Positions 50,617-62,757 of a stretch of 64,000 nucleotides of DNA are shown here, piece after piece (positions within the stretch are counted from its first letter, which is position 1; each line of letters begins with the position of its first letter). Below the pieces are notes generated by a model. It had not been told where the DNA came from. It searched no databases and saw only the letters and a program-made list of their open reading frames with translations. The stretch is from positions 186,001-250,000 of the forward strand of contig NBIV01000046.1 of NCBI GenBank assembly GCA_003194525.1. The letters are read 5' to 3'. This DNA comes from Gracilariopsis chorda (lineage: Eukaryota; Rhodophyta; Florideophyceae; Gracilariales; Gracilariaceae). Position numbers and translations under genes: made by a program.

Positions 50617-52323
50617 TCAATGGAAATCCGAGGTAACCGCACCACCAGAACGTGCACGTAGCCTTGCAGTGCTACGGCGCACTGAACGGTTTGCTGCTAG
50701 AATCCTGGCTCGTTCACCGCGGAGTGCAAGCCAGGCAAGATGCGCTTGCTTCTCTACTTCAGCTTGAACACGCCTCCTCTGCTTCTTAGCCAGCTCTCGT
50801 TGCCTTGCCCAACGATTTGCCTCCACCTGTGACGCTCTCTCCTTTTACTCCTTTTCTGCTTGTCTACGCTCCTCCTCGCGCTCTCGTAACTCCTTAAGTA
50901 CTCTCTCTTCTGTCAATAATAACCCAGTAGTTCTATTCAGGGTTCTGTTCACTAACACGTCTCCATCACTACGCAACAGATTGACAGAAGCAGAAAATGA
51001 CTGAACCAGATCGTGATAGGTCTTAATTGCCGCTGACGGAGACTCTGCTCCCTCCAGATTGGTAATGTCCGTAGCCTTGATAACGTCAGCGTTAATGCCT
51101 CCGGTTCGGTTGTCCCAGAGTCCGCATGCCTGAAACCCACTCGTTATGTTCTGAACGTTTACTGCTTAGTTGAAGGCATTTGTAAGAAGCTCGCATATGG
51201 TGTAGACGTCATTCTTAGTCTCATCTTTCACAAAAATGGTGCGTTTGTTTAGCTCGTTTCGAAACGCAGTCTTGTATGGAGAGAAAACCGAAAAGTCAGG
51301 AGGTTGCGTACGGTGGCTGGTATGTGCCGGTAGTCCGACAACGACGATGTTGTTGTCCTTGAAAAGTTTCAGAACTTTGTAAGAACAATGCGCCCCGTAT
51401 CCATCCAGTGCCAGAATGATATTCCGATGTCTCTTCCGCAGAAGTGAAGTTTCTTCCACAAGCTTTTCACCCCAGTGGTAGAAAATATCGGTATCTACTC
51501 CAGCCTTTTCTCTATACACACAATAGGCAGTGGGAGGCAGAAACGTAGAAGGTGTTTCTCTGGTTCCGCCATGTCTCTTCCTAAACTTGGCTTGCTTTCC
51601 TGGTAACACAGCAAGTAGACTCCATGCTCTGCCACCTGCGGAGACTACCGGCATCATAGTGACGTGTTGAGCGTTCGCCGCCCAGTTCAGCTCAACGGAG
51701 TTGCTTCGTCATTTTGCATCAAATACTGCTTTTGCGCGGGATCAGGATGCAGTCCTCGTTGAAAAACCACTTTCGTCGATAGTGAAAACCTGTTTCGGTT
51801 TGGTTATCTTGTACTATTTGAACACCTGCTTTAGCCTGGCAAAGTGTTTTGCGAGGTTGGTTGGCGACATAGCGAGCTGACGGGGTTATCGCAGTTGGGA
51901 CCTGCGCTTGAGAGAGAGGTCTGGATGTCACCGTATGAAATTCCGAACCAAACCATCACCTGGTCTGTCGTTTCTGAACGGCACTTTTGTTTTACGTTGC
52001 TGTGGCAACGAGCGGACATAATGTTGCAACAAGTCCATCAAACAATTTCGAGAGAGAGGCGTACCACGGTGCGAGAAGGAGAGCACCGACGCCTTGATAA
52101 ATTGTTCTTCTTCACTTTTGAAGATTGTTTTGCGGCCTCTGCCTCGTGTCGGCGTGTTGTGATTCTCGCGCTGGGTCAAACGCTGCAAAGAGGATTACGG
52201 GAGATTGTGAGCCAGCGCGCATTTTTGGATGGAGATGGAGGAGCTACGAAGGTTGGGGAGAGCTTTGGCGTAGTTCTGGCGGTCAGCGCGTTGTTTTGGG
52301 GCGGTGATGCGGTTTTTCGGCAT
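50617..52323 (-). pseudogene. Pogo-like (DDE_1) transposase with eight in-frame stops and no frameshift
   Basis: One frame of 569 codons runs from ATG 52323 to the stop at 50617. Order: basic N-terminus; helix-turn-helix region ending RGRGRKTIFKSEEEQF (Tc5/CENP-B type), then RNFIR-stop-HPDLSLKRR. The core has FTIDESGFS (first Asp), IILALDGYGAHCSYKVLKLF (second Asp) and LPAHTSHRTQPPDFSVF (third Asp). After an in-frame stop follows ITSGFQACGLWDN, the usual segment after the core. The C-terminus is an Arg/Glu/Ala-rich coiled coil (about 50620-50900). Stops (TAA, TGA, TAG) occur near 52190, 51929, 51884, 51818, 51746, 51716, 51166 and 50849. It cannot work as a single protein. Confidence 0.85.
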
Positions 52324-52633
52324 GACGGCTACTGATGAATGAAATACTCAAATGCTTGAAACTGGGCTTGGCTTCAGTGGTGTTAGGGAGCAGAACAACA
52401 GCCTAGAGACACGAGATGTCGTCATTCAATAGAGAAAAGCGCGACGAATCTGATGGAGTCGTCAGATTTGAATTCATATGAGCCGTTTTGGAGCTGAAGT
52501 AGTTCGAAGAGCCGGAGATGTGTTCAGCTTTGGAAATGTGGGTAAATTTAATCGTTAAACCGACCCATATTTGTCCACTGACCCATGTTTGGTGTACCCG
52601 ATGATACGCAAGGCTTTCGATTTGATGAAGATA
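52324..52633. other. Short non-coding stretch
   Basis: It should include the 5' end of the pogo-like element. A partly repeated ACCGACCCATATTTGTCC / ACTGACCCATGTTTG lies near 52560-52596 and could be part of its terminal repeat; no matching inverted copy was found near 50.5 kb. Confidence 0.35.
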
Positions 52634-53499
52634 TCATATTTCTTTTTTCATAAACATAAAATATCTCTGAGCTGGATGTGCAGCTCTGCTTTCATTTCCT
52701 TGAGGCTTTGGTGACAAATGATTTATCATCTTTCTCAAGTTTGGGCCGTGGTTATGACACCCACTCTTCATTTCGCACAGATAAGCTCTCACCTTTCCGT
52801 CATATCCACCCCGTCTCAAATCACCAATTCTTGTCCTTATGACGAAAAGAAAGGAACAGTTTGGGTCTATTCTGTTCTCCAAGCATCTCAGAAATGCTTT
52901 TTTCAGAATCCTCTGCCCCTCAACAATACGATCAGAAATGCCATTATTGTATACACTGCTGTGATGACTGGCGATGCTATCCCGAAGAATTGGCTTATCG
53001 TAGTCAGAGTCTCTGACAAAACTATCATAACCAAAACAGTTGCCGATAGACTGAATCTCTTTTAGAAAGAGTAGACCCCCAGCGTTCTCCTGAACTGTAG
53101 ATATAGACGACTGAACAGCCTCGCAGATAACCGTTTGGGTGTCACCAGTATCTACAAAATCTTCACGCTCTGCTGTGTCTTCTTCCCCCTTTGAATCATC
53201 TGAATGCTCTGCTGTGCCGTCTTCGTTTTCCGAGTTCTCAGTGCCAGATCCCAAAACCTCCCACAGGCTGATGGTAGTGCCAACAACATGAACAAGCTCC
53301 CAGAATTTGAAAACTTTCTGCTTAGTCCACCATAAATCGAGAACTCAACCAAAAAGCAACGTCTTACCGTCGGATGCGTCACAATTGTAGACAAAACTGG
53401 TAAAGACAGCGGGAAGCGCCCGATAAATCTCGGACAATACTCCGGAAAAGGGCTGACGTTCCCAACTATCAACGCAAACGAGCTTCTAGGAGGGTCCAT
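52634..53499 (-). CDS. Hypothetical two-exon protein, about 271 residues
   Basis: Exon 1 is 53499-53368 (MDPPRSSFALIVGNVSPFPE ... IVTHPT). A 50-nt intron (53367-53318) starts GTAAGA and ends AAGCAG and keeps the frame. Exon 2 is 53317-52634 (KVFKFWELVHVVGTTISLWE, then a run rich in Glu, Asp and Ser, then LRRGGYDGKVRAYLCEMKSG). No family is recognised. The acidic stretch and basic tail suggest a nuclear protein, but that is a guess. The intron is the best-supported in the window and shows how short introns can be here. Confidence 0.5.
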
Positions 53500-53556
53500 T
53501 CTTTAATCTTCAGTGCGTAAGGGTTCCAATGTGGAGCAAGCCGTCGCCACAATGGA

Positions 53557-54420
53557 GTGCCCACGCGGTGTAAACGGGGAGTTAATGGCCTCCGAAGCAG
53601 AAGCTTGCACACTGTCACGAATCACACACCTCTGCCTGCTCCAGCACGACACTATGTAGACAGCGCTAGAGTTATGCGCTTGGCTCGAAGTGGCACTCAG
53701 ACCCTTCTATCTGCTGATATTTGTCGAATTTTCTATACGAATAAAGAACGCAACCAGAGCCCAAGCGTGGAGAGTGGCAATTCCAATCCTTGAAACATAC
53801 CTCTCCAATCAAGCCCTCCTTCCAGAGCTCGAGAGCAAACTCAACAGGCAGTTGGCATGCGAGGTGAAGACAATGAATGCTTCAAAACTTCAAAGAACCG
53901 AAGCTCCCACCAGCGTTTGCGAAGGTATCTAGGGTACCAACCTCGTCCAAACGAGAAAAAGTGATCATTAATCCCAGAAGACGAAGCTTTTCGATTCCCA
54001 AACAGAGAACCACCCTTCACTGCATCGGTCCGTGCTATATCAAAAATATGAGGGTCTAAATCATCTGCATCATGAACCAAAGACCACAGAAATGAACCAG
54101 TCCGACCTCAACTATCAGGCGCAGAAAGAGTTCTCTTCAATCTCGTACAGAGTGAAAAAGTGGCTCGGGTACCTTTTGGCCTATCTTCCTGACAATACAT
54201 ATGTTTCCCAGGAGCACAAAATGCCTGATGAGCCTGGAAATGACCCACACTGCGACTCTCCATGGAGTACTATACTCCAAGAGTTCTCTTCAATCTCAAG
54301 CCGTCAAAACGAACCAAGAGGAAACTTTTCCCTTCTCAATGCAAGTTGCATTGACCTCCCACGGCAAGCAGGCAACGCAAAACAATCTCCTGGGAGACTC
54401 TTCTGCCCAGTGCAAAATAT
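53557..54420 (+). pseudogene. Broken N-terminal part of a retroelement, probable
   Basis: Frames at 53690-53932 (RVAIPILETYLSNQALLPEL ... ACEVKTMNASKL) and 54032-54424 (RVKKWLGYLLAYLPDNTYVS) lie directly upstream of RT fragments on the same strand, so they are probably the Gag/leader part of the same element. No defining motif is seen. Confidence 0.35.
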
Positions 54421-55860
54421 TTGACGTTCACGTGGGAAGATCTCGAGCGCCTTGTCCGCGAGAGGCCCAAGCCAGATACCCCAACGCCGAGGTGCACAAT
54501 CTTTGAACCCCGACCCGAATACACCAACATCCTTTCTGAAGCTCATATGGCAGGGATTATATCCTGGTCAGTAGTTGAAAGAGAATGCCAGGCCTACAGA
54601 AACCTTGCGGATAAGATAACCATATTCTCCCTCGCCGTTACCAAAGACCACAGCCACGATCGCCTAATCAGTTGGCCAAAATGGCAGAACCGAATGCTTC
54701 CAGACCCCCCATACACTTATCTCCTCTACCCAGACGTGTCCACAAAGTACAATTCATCAGACGGCGTGCTTCGGGCTTTCTATTTTGAAATTGATAACCT
54801 GTTCAACAATATAGCTCTCTCCCTTCAGAAATGGAAAAGCATTTTCCTCTTGAATCACTATATGGTTTTGAGCTCCTTCAGGACCTTTTACAATCCATAT
54901 CCCAGGAAATAGAAATGACCCCGGATCCATTCACAGTACTAAGACCTCTTCAGACAACAATTCCAATGGGGTACAAGTGGGCAGTCTTTATCACCTACAG
55001 AAAAGCCCAAAACATCATAAAACAAGCTTTCAAACTCTTCTTACGCCACCAGCACTGTCCACGCCTTCTTCCCGTTCTCTTGTGGCTTTCGCAGTCAAAG
55101 AACTCTATTTGCCATAATCCAGGTGACGTGGTTGGCCTGGAAATCATAGATGATGTCAATCTGACTTTCAACGACTGAAGGGCACGTGACATATGTACCT
55201 TTCAATTGCTATGCTACGATAGGTGCTGAGCATTCTCGCTGCCGATCAAAGTGAGCAAGTCATGGGCTCTGGAAGAACTATATGAAGAGATCATCCACTT
55301 CATAGTGTGGAGGATAGACCTCACACAACGCACTGCAGACCCAGATTTTACCAAGATTCTGAAAGCAATACGCCAAGCTCGTGCCCTACAGTTCTTAGAA
55401 GAAATCAATATGAAGTTAGTGGAGTCAACCATTGGCTAATTGGTCTGTAGGACTCTTGGAAACTGACCGTTTCTCTTCACTCTGCTTTACACATATCGGT
55501 TTTTAGAAAGCCAGGGAAACAAAAAGAATTCATCAGTGTTACAGTCCAAAGCGCTAGAGAAAATACAGAGACTAGCGCATTCCCTTCCACTATCAGTCAT
55601 GAACCTTAACAAGCCAAAATCACAGTTAATTCTCTGCTTCGACGCATCGTTGGATGTTGGAGCTCTGGTTTACACCGAGGACTCAAGCGACGCTCTCTCC
55701 GCTTTCCTTCATACTGCTCCGGTGTTTGACCTCACTTCATGCCATCGTGCTAGAAACTAGGTGGAAAGCAGACCATGGAAAACAGAGTTTGTACAAAAAT
55801 AAAGGCGCGAAAGCCACATCAAGGAATTGGAAGAGACGACGGCATATCTAAGTCTCGAAT
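54421..55860 (+). pseudogene. Reverse transcriptase and RNase H fossil (unclassified, possibly DIRS/Ngaro-like)
   Basis: The frame 54421-54912 reads DRLISWPKWQNRMLPDPPYT and later AFYFEIDNLFNNIALSLQKW (first catalytic Asp region of RT). A frame change gives 54831-55178 with LQTTIPMGYKWAVFITYRKA and GLEIIDDVNL, in the places of the conserved PMG..WA and catalytic DD. After stops, 55536-55760 has LILCFDASLDVGALVY (RNase H Asp), followed by HIKELEETTAYLSLEWL. The IPMG.KWA motif and the HIKELE-type RNase H motif point to tyrosine-recombinase retroelements or relatives rather than gypsy or copia, but no recombinase was seen. Disabled by frameshifts. Confidence 0.55.
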
Positions 55861-56640
55861 GGCTGGTGTCCAGATGCCAGCGGAACATAAAGGTAATGTT
55901 GGTATTACCGAGTGAAAAGGTAGGTAATGCTATTTCTGAGTGGAGTATCCTGTGACGCTTTGACTACTGCTGACGTGAATCTGAGTCCCTACCTCCACGT
56001 TGGTGTCGGCGGGGCAGCGAAAGCTGTACAAAGGGGCAACTAGAGGAGGCCGGACTTCTCTAGTCGAAGGGCCAGGATACGAGTGCGTTCTGTGTCTGCA
56101 TCCCGGAAAAGGTGAACCTGTAGTGCACCCGACCTAGGCTAAGACGGATGTTGGATGTGGTCTATTTCTTTCAATTGGGGTCTCGGCAATCAGGGGAGCC
56201 TCAAGTCATAGGTTCGACGAAATTTCTAAGGATATAAGCTCCAGAGGTGGCGATCCTCACTTGTTGGGGAGATCGCGCTATAGGGCTAGGCAGTAGACCT
56301 GGAAACAGTATATAGCGGTCCTTAATCGTGATCTCAGTAGATCTCCTTGTGACCGGCCGCTGTCTAGTTATGGCGCGATGCGTGCCTCTGGTCCTTCAAA
56401 TCGCCGTACTGGCGTGGCCTAAGACGTTTCTTTAATCAGTGGCTTCGGTGAACCTAGAATGGTTAGAATAAAAGAGAGAGTTAGACAGAGGGTCAGCAGG
56501 CGTGGGTGTTGCGTCTGTGCTGGTTTCTATAAGGGTGCTGGTGTTGGTAATATGGACTTGTGGTGCAAAGGCCCGAGCAGTAGTAACTGAGGCGTGGTGC
56601 CGCTCGTCTCAGGGGACTGCCAGGTACGAGGCCTGACATA
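55861..56640. other. About 0.8 kb unexplained sequence between two retroelement pieces
   Basis: No frames of note. It contains GGTAAT-GTTGGT-ATTACC (55892-55909) and other short inverted repeats. It could be a terminal repeat region of either neighbour. Confidence 0.35.
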
Positions 56641-56648
56641 TGATCCAA

Positions 56649-57887
56649 GAGAGCACCAGGTGACGCCTGGCCTTATTTAAGGCAGCGCGCAGTCGAGACC
56701 AGCCCTCCTAAAAAGCGCAAACCTGTGCCACGGGATAAAGTGGGCCTCGGAGTGGTCTCGGCTAGCCGCTCGATGAGGTTAGACCTGATACAACAACAAC
56801 ACCGACCATTTGATTGCGACTGTGTGCTCGACTCAAAGGCAGTCGTGAACATGTGCTGGAACTATTCAGGGCAGAATTTGTTCAGCGGGTTGCCGAATAC
56901 CTTGGGGAGCGCAAGCAGAGCAAAGTCACACTGCTTAACGCTTCGCGGAAGGAGGTTGAAGGAATCCCTGAAGGAGAATACGTTGACGCCATACTGCTGC
57001 AAGTCAAGGACGGGATCTATCTTTTAGTAGGCAAGGAGAAGACCCCTGAGAAAGGAAGGACCGCGGAGGAAACTGAAGAGGAATCCTCTTCGGAGAGCAG
57101 TAGCGATGACGGAAGCGACGCAGAATCATCCCGTACGCCACACTATCGTGAAGACATTTACTTGGCGTCAGTAATGCAAGCTCTATCGAAGATGCAACGC
57201 GACCGTAAAAAGGACCGTGATGAACTACGCAAAGAGCATGCTTCTCTTCAAAAGGAGCTTCAAAGCTTGAAATCCGAGAAGACTAGCAAAGAGAAAAGTT
57301 TATTGGAAGTTCTGAATCGAACCAGGCGCGTAGAGGTTGAAGTGAAAGACGACCTTGAAGCAAGTGGAACTTCGGACTCAGAAGAGCGCTTTTCGAGTAC
57401 AAAACCTTCTTCTTCGACTTCCAAAAAGTCTGATAAACGATTCTGTAAGACGTTGGTGCGCCGACCTTTCTCGAATCAGGTGGCTCTCGTGGACTCTCCA
57501 GAAAAAGAGAAAATTTTGCAGAAAGCTTTGAACAATTACCCGACAGTCTCTGCTTGGACTGAAGCTCTGCATTTGAGTGGAAGTCGAAATAAGCGCGAAG
57601 CGGCCACACTGGCCAAAATAATCGACTGCATCACTACTTTTCTGGGTGTTATGCGCGCAAAGGACAAACCTACGGTTGAGCTTGCCATCCAGCGTCTCGC
57701 AGCTCTAGTAATGGCGGACATAACCGGGACCTGGTGTGCGACGCTTGAACTGGAGGAAGAGCAGGATGAATTGGTGAGCGAAACTCACCAAAGACGATTG
57801 CTTAACTTGGATAAATCGAGAAAAGAACTCTTGACTTCGACGAAAGAGGATAAGTCTGCCCTGTCGGAAAACAAGGAAATGGTTTGA
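56649..57887 (+). pseudogene. Gag-like protein with nuclear-localisation-type N-terminus, one probable frameshift
   Basis: The first frame reads SPPKKRKPVPRDKVGLGVVS (an SV40-like PKKRK signal) to QQQHRPFD. A shift near 56811-56815 leads into the 357-codon frame ending at 57887 (AEFVQRVAEYLGERKQSKVT ...). The middle is acidic and Ser-rich (TEEESSSESSSDDGSDAESS), followed by a Lys/Glu coiled coil (MQRDRKKDRDELRKEHASLQ). A folded C-terminal part follows (NNYPTVSAWTEALHLSG, LAKIIDCITTFLGVMRAKDK). Low complexity, coiled coil and the retroelement context suggest a Gag or first ORF. No ATG is visible, so the start is spliced or lost. Confidence 0.45.
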
Positions 57888-59264
57888 GGCGTCTCTACAA
57901 AAAGACAACAACATAGACGTGCACTGAGGTACGATGGACGAGTGGGAATGGCTTCCCCTACAGTGCGTAGTTGGTGATGCAACGAGGCAACCAGATTGTG
58001 CAAGTAAGCTACAAAATCAGCGTCTTAGTAAGCGGAGACTGCTTGAGACATCGTGCATAAGCTGGCAGGTGGGCTGAGTGGCCTGCATGATGCGCATTTA
58101 TTTTCATATCATTCGACGTCAGGAGAGAGAAGCGGTGTTCAATCGCTGGTGACCAGCTTTTTTCAAGATATCGGAGTGGAATCCTACCGCTGAAGCTATT
58201 TCGAAGCGGTGTTTTCTGTAGAGAAAGAGGACGTTAGTTTTGGATATGACCCCCCATATAAGTGGGTTTGGTTGGAACCGGAGCGAGTTTCCTTGCCAGT
58301 CGATGGTCTGGCTGCGTCAGCCGATATTTTTGCAGTGTTACCAGAACACATCCAAGGAATGTATCCCAGGTGGAAAACATTCGCTATTATTTCAATACTT
58401 TTTCATTTGCAGGATATGGTAGTATTTCAATAAAAAGTACTTCTTATTAATTTGATTAGATTTGAATCCATCCTATGCCCGATACAATAGAGCTTTCAAT
58501 GCTCCTTCTGGCGATTAGAGAGTAACGAAATTGTGACAGGCAGCGAATGAATGGTTATTGGCCATGTAGTGAGGGACGCACTGGTTTATTGAACATCACA
58601 CACTTCAGTACTGAACTTCAACATAAAACCAATAGGCATGACTGCATCGTAATGGAGAAATCTGAAAGCCCTGATTTGAGCACATATTTCAAAGCATCCG
58701 AATGAGCACTCATGACGTATTGAATAGCTTGACTGTTTTCTAATCTTCCAAAAATTGAACAAATGTTGAAGTTCAATAGATATCTTTTCGAACAGTTGAA
58801 TGCCGTATTACTACGACCTCTTTGTTATCCATTGCATCAGGATTGAATATCCTGTTGCAAATTACAGACTATACATAGTCCATCGATTCTCAAGCTCGCC
58901 ACGACCGCCCTGCTATCGTTCTCACCACTTCCATCGTCTCCGTTTCCGTCACGGCCATGACTACTGCTATCGTTTACGTCTCCCCCATTGCCTTCGTCAG
59001 AATCATAACCACCTTTTTTCCTTCTCCGCCACGTCCACCTCTTTTCAGATCTTTTTATACACTCTTCACCACCTTGTAGGGCTCATACCGTTCTTCAAGC
59101 TTGATTATTCACATATGAGCTTTTTGTTCCACACTTGCAGCGACGTTCACGAACTACAATCCCAACGATTGTATCTCCGTTGCTTCTAGCATTCATGTCG
59201 TGCCCTGATCTCTGCAATCTTCGCTTGGCTGCTTCGAGAACTGTATATTAAATCAAATCGATTA
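57888..59264. other. About 1.4 kb without a supported gene
   Basis: Plus-strand frames near 58209-58450 and 58800-59189 have no motif. The minus strand at about 58880-59010 encodes an Asp/Gly/Ser-rich run (GNGGDVNDSSSHGRDGNGDD), possibly part of the CACTA element's second gene. Confidence 0.35.
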
Positions 59265-62200
59265 CTACCGACTCGCTCTTGAAATATGGTTTTCAAACTG
59301 CTCCCACTGCTGCAATCCTTGAAGTAGAATGAAAGTCTTCACGCTCTGCTTGGCCCGTTTTCGGTTCTCATGCCAATAGAAATCTCGCATGTCATCTACG
59401 AAATAAGATCTCTTCTGTGTACGCCCATTATGCATTAATTCCTGCTCCACGATGGATATCTGATTAGATATTGTAGTTACGCATTTCACAGATGGACTCT
59501 CGAATACTTTCCCGTCACTGTAGTATCCTTGACGATACAGCTGTCCTTGATCTCTCCAACGAAGCGCACGAGCTACCTAGTCTGCCACGTAAAGAATACT
59601 TGTCCTCCCTCGAAATTAATGCTCAATTAAGAATAGAATACGACCGTAGAAGTTGTGCATGACCTTGACTTTCTCGCGATTTGACACTCCCTGAAACATA
59701 CCAACCGTATAGCAGGAACGTCGATGATTTTCTTCTTCCAACCTCGTTCCAGGGTTGCGGCATCCCATGAAGGTTGTCATGTACCCATTTCCACATTGCC
59801 TGACCACCAGGTGACTCCAGCAAAACACCTCTTCCTCGTCACTGAAGTTGGAAAGATGACAGCGCGTCGTTGTTCTCCTCCATTGAACGAACATAATAGT
59901 CACATAGAAGCTTCTTCAAGTCCAAACCATGAAGTTCATTGAGTTTGTCCAGCTTTTGGACTGACTTTGGGTGTCTGAGCACATGACCTGGCTTGCTGAC
60001 ATCGTTGTTCAGGCTTTTAAATAAGTTAGACGGCTCTTGCCCTTCGTTTTCGAGCAATGGAATGCGAACTTCCGTTCTCATCGCATACAAAATAGTGTAC
60101 TCGTAAAACTTCATTCCCTCCTCAACAGATTCCGCAAACAAATTAGTAGCATTGCATTTACGATTATGTGCGCCTACACAGTTCTCAAAAGCCCACTGGG
60201 ACACAAGTGACAAAGGACCGCAGTCTTGTACGGAGTCCGAGACGTGCAGCAGTAAGTGATACACGTACCGGCAGACGTTGACTCGTTCAAAATTGTTCTG
60301 GTAGTAAGGGTCATTGAAGTGCTGAAAGAACTTTCTTGAAAGGCGATAAATATGATCCACATCCGATTGAGTTACGCTCCAACCTCAAAGAAGTTCACAA
60401 AGGTCGACAAATTTTTTCCATCCATCCATGAAGTTCTTTGCAAGTATGCCCACGAGAACCACCAGACTTAATTCTAGCACAAATGACTTCCATTCGGTTG
60501 CCTTCCATTTCTTACTCTCATCAAATCTCCTCGGCCTCCTAATTTTGGAACTGAATCCTTTTCCTGCAGAAAGTAACCTGGTACCAACCTCTGCTTTTGC
60601 TTTCACTGAACCAATATACGCAAGATCCTCGCAACCTTTCACATCACCGCACCATATAGATACCATGTGTGGTGAAATGTTCTCGAACAATAAGTGCATG
60701 AGGCCGATTGGAAAGCTGCGAAATGGCAATACTAGAGAGGATCTGTAGATTAAATCGCCTACCAGAGGAGACGAAAGACCAATGCCTTTGCATTAATCCT
60801 CCAGCTCACGTCCTTTCAAGTTTTGGACTTCTCTTGGGTCACACTGAGTTGCTCCGTGGACCGCATAGGCAATCTGTTCATATTCCATAAGGTTCTGGAT
60901 CTCATCCTCCCTTCTTCCTTCACGACGCTGGGATAGTAAACGTGATTTTGTTTCCTGGAGTAGATTCCAGATATCATACAGTAACGACATGGAAAAAGCG
61001 CATTGTATCCCCGAGGATTACAAAACTTTCCAAGCGCCGCAAGGTCTGATAGTATGAAAAGCAAATGAAGCTTTACAAGAACCTCCTTTCCGTTCCACAA
61101 TCTTACAGTTCTCCCTTTCCTTAGTTCTTCCAAGTTCATCGAGCATTGGACGCAAAAAAGAGAGCAGATCTTTAGGAGCATTGGGTCCAGGAATAACGCA
61201 GATAGGCATAACATTCTTCAGCTTAAAGAGTTCGGATGGCGGTAAGTTTAGGAAAAACAACATACAAGGATAGTAGCTATACTCTGTACTTTTGAATGGT
61301 GAGACACCATCCGTTGAGAAGCTGAGGAATATGTCATTCTGCACCATTTTTAATCCGCCAAGTTCACGGATTGCCTCTTTGAACAAGCATCTCGAGACGA
61401 TATCAGAGTATTTCATGTCAGTTTCGTTATCTGCATTAACCAAAGAGCGCAAACATCTTCGAATGTATCTAAACAGCACAGGACCTTCCGTAAGAGAACT
61501 CATTCGTGCTTCCAAGCGTTCCCAAACTCCAATGTATGAGAATTTGGCTAGTTTAGCAGAGTTTTGAGCGCAATTCTCGAAGGAGCACCTTTGAAATGAG
61601 CCATCTCTGCGTCATAAGAGCGCTTCGTGGCCTTTAGAGCAATATGGATGAGACCAAATTGAAAAGCCAGATCTGGAAAGAAGTGCCTGCTTGACGCCTT
61701 TCCATGATTTGTACACAGCGCCATACTGTACGAGAAGGTCATCCATCATACCCCTGGTTACAGAGGGGTTCTTAATCGCAAAGTCTAGTAAAAATGAATG
61801 ATGAGAAATGAACTCCTTCAATCGCGAATGTAATAATGGGAGAGGAGATCCATTATTTTGGAAGTCACTAGAGAAGCTGTCCAGAACCACGGAACCATTA
61901 AAAGTATACCCGCTCAAGGAGGTCGTCTCTATGTCAGATTGCTCTGTACCGATGAGGTCTTGATCGATTCCGTTTTATTCCATGGCCGAGTCCACCCCTA
62001 TGCTCTCTATTACCTGTCTTTGCCTGTGGACCTCAAGAGCACTTCCGCTTCGTACAATTTTCAGAGAACCAAGGATACTTCCAGAAACATGTTGAATCAA
62101 AGAACGAAACGAATACGTACGCATGTGCTCATCAATGCTGTGTTTTTCTTGTAAATTGGCGTTCTCAAATGCATTCGCTTCATCGACAATAGCTGACGTA

Positions 62201-62757
62201 GTTTGGAGGGAGAATATTTCATTATCTTGTGCTGATGCATCATGGGACAGCTCAATCCCCTTTTTGGCAATTAATGCTTCATGGCTGTCTTTCTCTGTAT
62301 CACAGACTGCGTCCTGCTCGATTTCGTGTAGATTAAACTTTTCCGAGATGAAGAATGACTGGATTCGAAGTCTTCCAATGATAATGAAGGTGGTTTTGGA
62401 ACGACTACATTCCTGCTTTGAAGAGGTAAAGCTGCTCTCCAATGTCTGTAGGCTGTTGCTTTTCGAACGATTCTCCCCCGTGGACAAGGAAAATTATAGC
62501 ATGGAAAGCATCTGTACCCACCTTCCGTCATCTTCGTTCAACTCATCACTACGGTATCTTCTCCAAAAAAGAAAAGAAAGCCAAGAACAACTCCTGATGA
62601 AAACCCCAAAGTTAAGTACGTTTTGCATCTTTTCGGTTGGGGTTTTCTTATTTCGTTTCGATCGTTGGATTGAATTACATATAGAGTTTTCGGTCCCAGT
62701 CGCTCTCCTCTTCACAGACGTGAGAGATCTCTGCAACTCTTCGCTGGATCTTGACAA
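59265..62757 (-). pseudogene. CACTA (tnp2-like) transposase fossil
   Basis: Pieces line up in order on the minus strand through several frame changes. The N-terminal Cys/His region is near 62500 (YRCFPCYNFPCPRGRIVRKA). Then 61917-61612 has NPSVTRGMMDDLLVQYGAVY. 61515-61018 has the core FLSFSTDGVSPFKS, then FLNLPPSELFKLKNVMPICV, IPGPNAPKDLLSFLRPMLDE. 60975-60960 has FPCRYC; 60729-60385 has PIGLMHLLFENISPHMVSIW; 60360-59839 has YHLLLHVSDSVQDCGPLSLV and QWAFENCVGAHN. This order is that of Transposase_21/tnp2 proteins of CACTA (En/Spm) elements. Stops and frame changes disable it. Terminal CACTA repeats were not located. Confidence 0.65.

Noticed and set aside
50617..52323. C-to-T explanation of every stop as proof of hypermutation
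   Set aside because: Every stop codon is one C-to-T change from a sense codon by definition, so this alone proves nothing; only the lack of frameshifts is notable.
58800..59189. Plus-strand frame of 129 codons rich in His, Arg and Tyr
   Set aside because: Unnatural composition; the opposite strand has an acidic low-complexity run that explains it.
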